From Stephanodiscus triporus (Eukaryota; Bacillariophyta; Thalassiosirophyceae; Thalassiosirales; Thalassiosiraceae): DNA of 16,329 nt. The stretch covers positions 1 to 16,329 of the forward strand of contig JALLAZ010001426.1 of NCBI GenBank assembly GCA_036939755.1. Reading direction: 5' to 3'. How positions within the stretch are numbered: position 1 is the first letter of the stretch; the number at the start of each line of letters is the position of its first letter. Positions 1-7,602 of the stretch are shown here, in pieces. The notes below the pieces were generated by a model that made no database searches, was not told the origin of the DNA, and was given only the letters and a program-made list of their open reading frames with translations. Both the position numbers and the translations under genes were made by a program.

Positions 1-6
1 TTTACG

Positions 7-960
7 ATGACAATTGAAGACTCACTCAATGAATTCGAACAGGCATTAGATCGTCAATTCAACACAATGAATATCCAAGAGAAGAACGATAATAGCTTCG
101 TTCTTCCCACACCATGCTCATCATCAGACAAGAGCGAGAATGAGAACGAGAAAGAAGAGGAAATGGTGATTGCAAGCAAGCCCATGAAGGAGTTGGTTGT
201 TGCCCCTCCCAAATCGCCCCATCTGAATCCCCCTTCTCATCCAAAGATTCATGCCATAGCCCTTCTGAGTCTTTCTGTTCTGAAGATTCCTACCTCCTAC
301 TATCTTGACTTTGCGCTCTTTTTGAAAAACAACAACAAGAAGAGTGTTCAGTACTGGTGCAATGAATGAAGGAATAAATCAGGCGATTGTGAAGTTGAGG
401 TTCGCTTTCTGAAGGACAAGACAACCGGAATTGTGGACTACTCCAATCCAAACATGGTCGGTACAGCTCACTCTTTCAAGTGCCGCAGGAAAAATGGTGT
501 GGATACAAACACTTACCACTACTGCGGCAAGGAATCCCTCAAATTGGATGACAACGATCCAAAGAAGTTGAAGTTCTGCGCGAGTTTTCCTGTGGAGGAC
601 GAGATGAAGCAGCGTGTAAGCGAAATTGCAACGTCAAATCTCACAATGCTTCCAGCGACAGTGTGGACAACAATGATCAAGCAGGAGATGGATGAAAAGT
701 ACAATAGAAGCTGGTACGGACTGCACAAACATCAGGTTTGTGAAATGGTGCAGAAGAATCGTTCAAAGCTTGGTCTTGGGGATGTCATTTCTACTGCAAC
801 TGACACAAAGGCGTACATGCCTATGTCAGATCAGACGTGCCCTTTCCTCAAGGTAACAATTCCCAAAGTGAACCCGGACTATGAACGCTACAAGAGAGAT
901 GTTGATGCAAAATCGAAGAAGGCTGCAAAAGCAACTAGTACCTGCAAGAACAAAAAATAG
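7..960 (+). pseudogene. FLYWCH-like zinc-finger protein, frame broken by one TGA
   Basis: One reading frame runs from ATG at 7 to TAG at 958-960 and is interrupted only by TGA at 367-369. The first part (120 codons) is acidic and serine-rich. The second part resumes with RNKSGDCEVEVRFL and ends in a lysine-rich tail. Around the stop the pattern is QYWC, then Cys about nine residues on, then AHSFKC. This resembles a FLYWCH/WRKY-GCM1 type zinc finger (tryptophan followed by Cys, then Cys, then His), except that the final His-x-His is replaced by HSFKC. The helical stretch that follows (SEIATSNLTMLPATVW) is like the region after FLYWCH fingers in some MULE transposase-type proteins. No transposase catalytic domain is present. 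The TGA could be a nonsense mutation, a sequencing error or lie within an unrecognised intron. DNA binding is inferred from the family only. Confidence 0.4.
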
Positions 961-1031
961 GGGGGGGTAATTCATTATACAAATTTACATTTTTTCCTTA
1001 TTGATACGTCCTGAATCCAGGGGCGGAAAAT

Positions 1032-1069
1032 CCGTCCTGGATTCAGAACATGCTCTGAATCCAGGACGG
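1032..1069. repeat. Perfect 16-bp inverted repeat with 6-base spacer
   Basis: The left arm CCGTCCTGGATTCAGA (1032-1047) and the right arm TCTGAATCCAGGACGG (1054-1069) are exact reverse complements, separated by ACATGC. The DNA or RNA could fold as a cruciform or hairpin. It is formed by two opposed copies of the array motif. Confidence 0.95.
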
Positions 1070-1089
1070 TAATTCTGTCTTGGATTCGT

Positions 1090-1193
1090 CCTGGATTCAG
1101 TTCGTCCTGGATCCAGTCCAGAAAGTTTTCGGAAAATCCATCCTGGATTCAGGTCGTCCTGGATCCAGTCCAGAAAGTTTTCGGAAAATCCAT
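1090..1193. repeat. 52-bp tandem duplication, two units
   Basis: Units 1090-1141 and 1142-1193 differ at one position (T at 1101, G at 1153). Each holds two forms of the array motif followed by CCAGAAAGTTTTCGGAAAAT. The near identity shows the duplication is recent, typical of minisatellite expansion. Confidence 0.95.
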
Positions 1194-1239
1194 CCTGCAT
1201 TCCGTCTTGCATTTGTCCTGGATCCAGACTCAGTTTAAA

Positions 1240-1800
1240 TCCAAGACGTTTTTTCCACATGCCGTCCAAAGGTTGACGGCTATCGCCAGAATGCACTGAT
1301 AAATCCCCCATGCCATTGATTTCATCAAAGATACACAGTCTTCCCGAGAGGTTGAGGTCGAGGGCCAGGTTATGAGGTAGAGTCTCTGCATCAAAATCAG
1401 CTCTGTTGACGACATATTTCTCCCCATAGACTCAAATGTGTCCATATGAGCTTCGGTCGCCAGGGGCCTTTCCCCACCCAAGAATAACTCGTAAAATATG
1501 AGCCCTAGATTGTAGATGCGCTGCATCTCACCGTCGTGGGAGCCAAGTTTATCACCACTCTCATGGGAGTCAAGTTTATCACTCGGGTATGGCGAAAATT
1601 CTGCCCACGCTTTGTTACGATGAGGGATTTCATTCGCTTCATTCGCTCCGCTGGTGGGCGTTCCTTCCTCGGCGTCATTCGTGGTATTAAGAGAGCGATC
1701 AGGAATAATAGATTTCAACATGACCTGTAACTCTTTGGGGTCCGGACTAGGGTTCTGCGAAGAAAAGGGCAGCGGCTGCAGGTCCAAATAATGCACAATG
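1240..1800 (-). pseudogene. Fragment resembling a protein-kinase C-lobe, frameshifted
   Basis: Minus-strand translation gives IYNLGLIFYELFLGGERP at 1517-1464. This matches kinase subdomain IX as I know it (the usual D-x-Y-S-x-G-x-x-x-x-E-L-x-x-G-x-x-P pattern), with Arg in place of the usual Asp. The continuation then moves to another frame: YGEKYVVNRADFDAETL followed by LALDLNLSGRLCIFDEING, running to about 1240, where the repeat array begins. The upstream part (1800 to 1520) is a hydrophilic linker. No N-lobe, catalytic loop (HRD) or DFG motif is present, so this is a fragment that cannot be an active kinase. It ends abruptly near 1800, where the Gag remnant of the copia element begins on the other strand. 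The fold assignment rests on one motif. Confidence 0.42.
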
Positions 1801-1818
1801 ACTTGATCAGCCCAATCG

Positions 1819-2268
1819 GTGCCTGGTGTAGGCAGCAGCGGTGGTGGTGGACGAGGACGGGGGCGTGGCGGCGGCCGCGGTGACCCCGACAAGCGCAAGC
1901 GTAATCTTGTCCCTCAAGAAGAGATTGACAAGGTCACCAACGTCCAAGACAAGTGGTACCCCCCTGACGAGTATGCGACTTTCACGCCTGCTATGAGAGC
2001 TAAGCACTGGCAACTTCGCAGTAAGTCCACCCAGGAGCCTGGCACTGGGCCGACCACCGCCGCTAAGGCCCAGAAGACAATCAAGGAGTTGACCTCAACC
2101 TTGACTGAGGCTCGCTCTGTGATCTCAGAACTCTCTAACATGTCCTCCAAGTTGACTAAGGATATGGAAATTGACATTCCCAAAGATGACGACGGTTGGG
2201 GTCGCAATTGCGACAACCCTGCCTTAGCGCGCCAGGACGGCCCGCTTAAGAAATCCCGACAGAACTGA
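1819..2268 (+). pseudogene. gag: Copia Gag, C-terminal part
   Basis: The frame starts with a Gly/Arg-rich tract (GGGGRGRGRGGGRG, residues about 8-21), followed by KWYPPDEYATFTPAMRAKHW and a Lys/Ser/Thr-rich end. From memory, this RG-rich block plus a Y-P-P-E/D-x-Y/W motif is the tail of Gag in stramenopile copia elements, where the basic tract is expected to bind RNA. The frame opens after TGA at 1804 and begins with GTG, so no natural start is visible and the larger N-terminal part is missing. TGA at 2266-2268 separates it from the protease, which follows in the same frame after only 15 bases. Confidence 0.6.
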
Positions 2269-3186
2269 CCGTCGGATGCACGTTTGTGTGCCTTTCGAAC
2301 GACCCGATTGGCAATTGACCCTGCCCGTTTTATTACTGATATCAATTCTAAATTAAAGACCACTGGTGAGACCACACTGGAACTTGACTCTCACGCCGAC
2401 ACTTGTGTGCTCGGTCGTGATGCATTGATCTTACTCGATTATGATCGACCTGTTAATGTCCAGGGTTATGACCCCACCCTAGGCTCCACGACTTACGCCA
2501 CTGTTAGTGGTGCTCTTGCCTACGATGACCCACAGACCGGCGAGGTGTATCACCTAGTGATCAACCAAGCCATCCATATTCCCCATCTTGACCATCACCT
2601 CCTCTGCCCTATGCAGTGTCGAGTTAATGACGTGATCGTTGACGAAACGCCAAAATTCTTGGCGCGTGACCCCACTGAACATTCGCATGCACTGACCGTT
2701 CCTGACCCAGACAATCACGCACAGACGGTTATACTCCCACTGGCCTTACGGGGTGTAACTTCGTTGCTTAATGTGCGTGCTCCAACCAATGATGAATGGC
2801 TTAGTAGCGCATTCACACGGTTACACTTGACCTCTGAGACCTTGACATGGGACCCAACCACGACCTTATATGAAGACCAAGAAGCGGCCATGACTGATTA
2901 CTCCGGCCATGTCGTCTCTCGCCATGCCGTGAGGGGACATGTCAGTTCATTGACAATTAATTTGCTTTCTTCCTTAACAACTGACCTTGCTGACGTGACC
3001 GACAACGACAATTTTGCGGACGTCTTGACCTCGAATGTACAAATTTTGAGTGTCGATACTAGCCCAAATGGCGTTGATACTAGTCTAAATAACCATATCC
3101 GCTCGCGACGGACTATGCCAATTGACCCCAGACCCTCACGGCGCGTTGGCAGATATCCCCTGACCGTGCTAAACGCACTATCATAA
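2269..3186 (+). pseudogene. pol (PR): Copia aspartic protease and following linker
   Basis: The motif LELDSHADTCVLG (about 2380-2420) is the aspartyl protease active site of copia elements in the D-S-H-A form. The enzyme would dimerise and cut the Gag-Pol polyprotein. The frame is the same as that of the Gag piece, with only the TGA at 2266 between them. About 230 residues without a recognised domain follow, up to the integrase. The last codons before 3186 are out of frame: after IDP (about 3126) the homologous reading continues in another frame as TLTARWQISPDRAKRT, which is the start of the integrase region. This marks a small indel between 3126 and 3140. Confidence 0.75.
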
Positions 3187-3594
3187 TGACAACCCAGCGT
3201 GGGGTTTGGACCTGTCTTAATCCAACCCTGTCCCGCTGTTTCCCAACCAATGATAGAATGTTGCGCTATCCGCGCCTCCTCCACACAATGTTTACTGACA
3301 CAATGTTTGCATCAACCACGTCCAAACAAGGCAATAAAATGGCCCAAGACTTCACCACCTCTTTTAGATGGGCACGTGCTCACCCAATGAAGCGCAAGGG
3401 TGAGGCACGTGAAGCCTTGTCTGTTGTCTTTCATCACGACGGCATACCACCGACCATGGTTATTGACGGCTCGAAGGAGCAAACTCAGGGAGAGTTTTGC
3501 CGCAAACTGAAGGAGGCTGACTGCCACCCTCACACGACTGAACCTTATTCACTGTGGCAACAGGCCGCTGAGGGCTGTATCTGCGAGCTGCGAG
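3132..3594 (+). pseudogene. pol (IN): Copia integrase, N-terminal and catalytic core
   Basis: The frame reads RAKRTIIMTTQRGV, then FTDTMFA, MVIDGSKEQ and WQQAAEG. The three acidic residues Asp (FTDT), Asp (VIDG) and Glu (AAEG) fit the retroviral-type D,D-35-E integrase core: the last two are about 35 residues apart. The protein would insert the cDNA into the genome. Its frame differs from that of the protease, and near 3593 it must shift again to continue as GSSRKMLRTGSPKPLWDH. No in-frame ATG start is needed because it belongs to a polyprotein. Confidence 0.8.
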
Positions 3595-3942
3595 TTGAAG
3601 CATGGTTCCTCCCGCAAAATGCTCCGCACTGGCTCTCCCAAGCCATTATGGGACCATTGCCTTGAACTTGAAGCTCTTGTTCGTTCCAACACAAGCAATG
3701 ATATCTTTGTGACCAACGGCCAAGTGCCAGAGACTATAATGAAAGGATCAACTGCTGACATCAGCCATATTGCTGAATTTGGTTGGTACAATTGGGTTAT
3801 GTTTTGTGATAACATCCCTTCTTACCCTGACGACAAACTGACCCTGGGCCGTTATCTCGAACCCGCTCTTGACACAGGATCCGCTCTGACCGCTAAAATC
3901 CTAAAATCTAATGGCCAATTTGTCTGCCGCTTGACCCTTTGA
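3594..3942 (+). pseudogene. pol (IN): Copia integrase, C-terminal continuation
   Basis: After the frame change near 3593 the protein continues with SSRKMLRTGSPKPLWDHCLE and IFVTNGQVPETIMKGSTADI, then the aromatic stretch FGWYNWVMF, as expected downstream of a copia integrase core. It stops at TGA 3940-3942. The same frame continues after that stop (HLTDEEL), stops again at TAA 3964-3966, and then continues into the next segment. Both stops look like single-base nonsense changes in one original frame. Confidence 0.72.
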
Positions 3943-3966
3943 CATCTCACTGATGAAGAATTATAA

Positions 3967-4812
3967 AATCCAGTTCACATCCAAATGCACCAGGATTTTT
4001 ACGCCTCAATTATGACCTACCTTGGACCCGCAGCTACCGCTGCTGACTTCCCCGTGGAAGAACTTACCCCTGACCCTTGTCATTATGACGATGATGACTT
4101 CCTTGACCCAGATATTGGTGACGCTGAAGTCACACCTGAGGCTGGTGACAACCTTGTCTCCGCTGAAATCATGCTTCCCTGGGGTGGTACAATGGCTCGC
4201 GGTCGTGTACTAGGACAAAAATGTGACCGAGATGGCAATCCTATTGGATGTGCCAACAACAACCCCATCCTTGACACTCGTTCCTATATTGTCAAATTTG
4301 ACGATGGACACCAAACCAAACTGACCGCAAACATGATTGTAGAGTCACTTTTTTCACAATGTGACCCTGATGGTAATCAATATGTTATGCTATCTGAAAT
4401 CATTGACCATCGTCGCCTTGACTCGGCGATTAAATTAGCCGACCAAAAGGTTGTCCGTGCTGATGGCAGGACGTACCTCAAGCGATCTACCATTGGCTGG
4501 CAACTCTGCTGCCAATGGAAAGATGGATCCTCGTCCTGGGAAAACCTTGTTGACCTCAAGGAATCTCATCCCATTGAGACCGCTGAATATGCTAAAATTC
4601 TCGGCATCGACCACGAGGCCGCCTTTAATTGGTGGGTCCCTCATGTCCTAAAGAAGCGTGACCGGATTATTTCGCTTGTCAAGCGGCGTAATGTTCGCTA
4701 TCTGAAACGGACACATAAATTTGGCATTGAACTGCCTAAGACCGTCCAAGAGGCCCTTGCTATTGACAAGAAACTGGGTAACACCTTTTGCGCTGATGGT
4801 ATTGCCAAGTAA
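3967..4812 (+). pseudogene. pol: Copia linker with chromodomain-like segment and RT N-terminus
   Basis: An acidic linker (HYDDDDFLDPD) is followed by a segment of about 100 residues. The segment WQLCCQWKDGSSSWENLVDL, at about residues 172-191 counted from the ATG at 3985, has the W-x6-W-K-D-G-x3-S-W-E-x-L pattern of a chromodomain-like fold. In retroelements such folds can bind chromatin and steer integration. Next come the WWVPHVLKKRDRII motif and KRTHKFGIELPKTVQEALAI, which leads into the RVT_2 family reverse transcriptase. TAA at 4810 interrupts a frame that continues as MKNVRVAFKILL. The function of the chromodomain-like part is inferred from sequence pattern only. Confidence 0.7.
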
Positions 4813-6446
4813 ATGAAGAACGTCCGCGTTGCCTTCAAAATCCTTCTTGATGATCAATCTGTCCCTATTGGTTATCAGAAGATCCCTTGTCACATGATCT
4901 TTGACATTAAGATGGAAGACTTTACCCGCAAAGCTTGACCGTCGCCGGGGGACATAAGACCGATGCCCCTCCGACTATCACATACACCAGCGTGGTTTCA
5001 TATGAGACTGTGCATATTGCCCTACTTATGGCTGCCTTAAACAACCTCGAGGTAAAGGTTGGCGATGTACTCAATGCCTACATTACTGCTCCTATCACTG
5101 AGAAAGTCTGGACGGTGCTCGGCCCTAAATTCGGCAATGACGTTGGTAAGTCTGCCATTATTGTACGTGCACTGTACGGATTGAAAAGCTCTGGTGCTGC
5201 CTTCCGGGCGCATCTTGCTTCTTTCATGCAACAGATTGAATATACCTCCTGTAAGGCCAACCCCAACCTATGGTATAAAGCCGAGCCCCGGCTTACCGAT
5301 GGTAGTAGATACTATGCATATATTCTATGCTATGTGGATGAAATTTTATGTATCCATCATGACCCTATGACCGTCCTTAACAGGATTAACGACTATATGC
5401 CACTGAAGCCTGGCTCAGTGGGTGACCCTGACATCTATCTTGGCGCTAAGCTGAGACGGACCCGCCTCGATAACAATGTTTGGGCCTGGAGCTTAAGCCC
5501 ATCCAAATATGTTGAGCAGGCTGTAAAGAATTGTCAACAGCATTTGAAAGACAAACTCAATGGAAAATACCAGGTCCCCGCTAGGGCTGACAATCCCTTC
5601 CCGGTGGAGTACAAACCTGAAACTGATACCAGTGACCCGCTTGACCCTGAACATTCCTCCTTTTACCAACACCTAATTGGAGTTATGCGATGGATGGTAG
5701 AGCTCGGCCGCGTAGACATTGCGACTGAGATATCTCTCCTTTCCTCTCATCTCGCATACCCTCGAGAAGGACATCTTGAGGCTGCTTTGCATGTCATGGG
5801 ATATTTGCGCTTAAAGCACAATTCCCGCCTTGTTTTTGACCCGACATATCCAAAGATTGACATGGATTTATTTCCTAAATACGATTGGACTGAGTTCTAC
5901 GGTGATGTTGAGGAAGCAATTCCACCTGACATGCCTGAACCACTTGGAAAGGACCTTGATGTTCGCATGATGTGCGACAGTGACCATGCCGGAGAGCAGA
6001 GGACCAGGCGTTCCCGCACTGGTTTTCTTATCTTCTGTAACATGGCTTTGATTGACTGGGTTTCCAAACGTCAAGCCACGATTGAGACCTCAGTTTTCGG
6101 TGCCGAGTTCGTTGCTATGAAGCACGGCATTGAGAAGTTGAGGGGACTGCGGTATAAGCTCCGCATGATGGGTATCCCTTTGACCGGACCCTCATATATT
6201 TTTGGGGATAATAAATCCCAGGTGACCAATTCCACTAGACCTGAATCAACATTGAAAAAGAAATGTAACTCTATCTGTTATCATGCAGTACGAGAATCTG
6301 TAGCAATGGGTGAATCAGCAATCACTCATTTTAAGACAGGATTTAATTTATCAGACCTTATGACCAAGGTGACCCATGGCAATAAACGCCGTAGACTTGT
6401 GGGTGGCATCCTATACGACATATATGATGACTATCCCAGGCAATGA
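4813..6446 (+). pseudogene. pol (RT-RNH): Copia reverse transcriptase and RNase H
   Basis: The first part (4813-4935) lies in one frame and ends at TGA 4936. From TTG at 4935 a second frame runs uninterrupted for 503 codons. RT motifs: VAGGHKTDAP, GDVLNAYI (catalytic Asp, residue 44), ALYGLKSSG and the active-site box CYVDEILCIHHDP at residues 132-144. The expected box is YVDD; here the second Asp is Glu (codon GAA at 5340-5342), which should abolish or strongly reduce activity. RNase H follows with CDSDHAG, GAEFVAMKHGIEKLR, GDNKSQVTNS, YHAVRES and LSDLMTKV, giving a D-E-D-(H)-D set. The frame ends with TGA at 6444-6446, close to the 3' non-coding end, as usual in copia elements. Confidence 0.9.
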
Positions 6447-6830
6447 TGGCAAGACCAGCCAATCCTGATTGTCTGATCTTGAGGGGACTGAGGAAATATG
6501 CTCATCTGTGGGCAAGTGGAGGGAGTAATTCTCCCGCCCTCGCGTGAGAAACCCGACTCAATTTGGACAAGAAAGAGACAGATTCCTTTGGGTGGATCTT
6601 TTCACCCATATGTAGCTTGTACCGTAGAAGGTACATGCCGGAGGTGTCGGGCACGTGCCACAGTACCACACAGAACCCAAACACGTCACCTCATATTGAA
6701 TGTGATGGTTCAACAGAACCATCGAAAGCATAGCATGGTATAATCTTCATAACTGTTATTTAGACCATGATGAATAGGGGTAGGGTGTCTGCATGACCTC
6801 CCCAGCTAAGGCCATTAGTCTTTATTAATA
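6447..6830 (+). other. Copia 3' non-coding end; candidate polypurine tract and LTR
   Basis: This stretch follows the pol stop and has no convincing gene. A purine-rich run at 6481-6496 (GAGGGGACTGAGGAAA) could be the polypurine tract. Short hairpins follow: GGGAG/CTCCC (6521-6535), GGGTG/CACCC (about 6590-6607), TGTACC/GGTACA (6618-6635) and GATGGTTC/GAACCATC (6704-6723). The end is AT-rich (TTTATTAATATCC near 6822). With no 5' LTR to compare, I cannot set LTR borders or confirm TG...CA ends. Confidence 0.4.
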
Positions 6831-7348
6831 TCCATGTCCTGATATAATATCTTGAATTCTACGTTTTTTGTGAATTTTTGGGGCCTCTCAAATTCTACAC
6901 TACACAACCCACAGCCACAACTGCAACCATCAAAAGTAGCGATGCCCACGTTGCCATTATCATTGGTGGTGATGGCAGTGGTGATGCGGCAGCGGCAACA
7001 AAGACAGTGATAATGACGTCCGCGACGGTGATGACAGTGGTGACAGCGGTGCCTTGCGCCAATTGATGTTGATGCGTGACAACGAACACGGTGGTGGTCG
7101 ACGTTCGCATGCGTCAGGTTTGCGTCGGCATCGGCGTGTGGTCGATCGCCGCTTGCGGATCGTTGACTGGGGACGTGATCACGTTGGAACTTGAGGACTA
7201 CAAAGGAGATGGGATATTGGGTGGTAGGTTGATGGGATGCGCCATGGGGGCACATCAATCATCGTCATCATGGATGACTATGGCGGCGTCGTCGACGATG
7301 ACGGTACAATGGCGAGGCTGTTGCACGGCGGCCTCGACGGAGGGGTGA
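6831..7348. other. Low-complexity GTGATG/GGTGACA-rich stretch, no supported gene
   Basis: The sequence is rich in GTGATG, GGTGG and CATCATC words. One imperfect repeat is visible (near 6968 and 7027, offset 59). Short frames at 6878-7066 and 7076-7348 on + and a His/Cys-rich frame on minus all look like by-products of the repeats. It could be the remnant of a coding repeat region, but I recognise no domain. The change to AT-rich DNA at about 7349 marks the probable 3' edge of the LINE. Confidence 0.4.
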
Positions 7349-7602
7349 AATAAATAAACTACTTAATAAATTATCTCTAACTCTACATTTGTACAACTAG
7401 GATAGACAAAGGTCTTTTTGATTGCCGTGTCTTACCACAGCAAGGCCGCGACGGGGCGACCGGGTCAGGCCGCTCTGGCGCCGAATGGCGTCAGAGCGGC
7501 CTGACCCCTTTGGTGTCAGTCCTGAACGATCACGTGTCGTCCGAACAGCCAGTAGCAAGCTAATGATGTAGCCTCAACATTTCAGGTCCGGTCTGACTTG
7601 AT
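7349..7602 (-). other. LINE 3' UTR and tail
   Basis: This is the sequence after the TGA at 7605-7603. It contains the 21-bp-stem hairpin at 7462-7507, then TTGTCTATCCTAGTTGTAC, and an AT-rich end (GATAATTTATTAAG, then TTTATTTATTTC on the minus strand). The AT tail is consistent with a LINE 3' end made of short repeats rather than poly(A). The limit near 7349 rests on the compositional change only. Confidence 0.55.
7462..7507. repeat. Strong hairpin, 21-bp stem and GAAT loop, in LINE 3' UTR
   Basis: The left arm 7462-7482 (starting GGGTCAGGCCGCTCTG) pairs with the right arm 7487-7507 (ending CAGAGCGGCCTGACCC). The only imperfection is one G/T position (7478/7491), and the loop is GAAT (7483-7486). 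It begins about 95 bases after the LINE stop codon on the minus strand. Some LINE reverse transcriptases (stringent-type families such as eel UnaL2) recognise a 3' stem-loop of their RNA. A similar role here is inference. Confidence 0.92.

Larger units (their letters stand above)
1008..1235. repeat. Array of GTCCTGGATTCAG-type repeats
   Basis: About ten variants of the motif GTCCTGGATTCAG or its reverse complement CTGAATCCAGGAC occur in about 230 bases, some with GGATCCAG in place of GGATTCAG. The array contains both direct and inverted copies and lies between the end of the FLYWCH-like frame and the kinase-like fragment. It is open on the minus strand (repeats of the LDPG/ESRT type), which I take as a by-product of the repeat rather than a gene. 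Confidence 0.85.
1819..6830 (+). mobile_element. Degraded Ty1/copia LTR retrotransposon, 5'-truncated
   Basis: The domain order Gag end, protease, integrase, RT, RNase H is that of Ty1/copia (Pseudoviridae-type) elements; gypsy elements have integrase last. The reading frame is broken by TGA at 2266, a frame change near 3126-3140, another near 3593, TGA at 3940, TAA at 3964, TAA at 4810 and a frame change near 4936. The RT active site is YVDE. The N-terminal part of Gag, a primer-binding site and a 5' LTR are not recognisable: the DNA upstream of 1819 is a kinase-like fragment on the other strand. Motif spelling (DSHADT protease, chromodomain-like insert) points to the copia lineages of diatoms. 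The 3' limit is approximate, set where AT-rich DNA begins. The copy is not autonomous. Confidence 0.9.

Noticed and set aside
985..1311. 108-codon minus-strand frame across the minisatellite
   Set aside because: Most of its translation is repeat-derived LDPG/ESRT; only the first part continues the kinase-like fragment.
6704..6723. GGTTCAAC resembling a tRNA B box
   Set aside because: It is part of an 8-bp hairpin, and no A box or cloverleaf can be built around it.
6815..7258. 147-codon minus-strand frame rich in His and Cys
   Set aside because: It is the complement of GTGATG/GGTGG repeats; the His/Cys pattern follows from CAC and TGC codons of low-complexity DNA, with no regular zinc-finger spacing.
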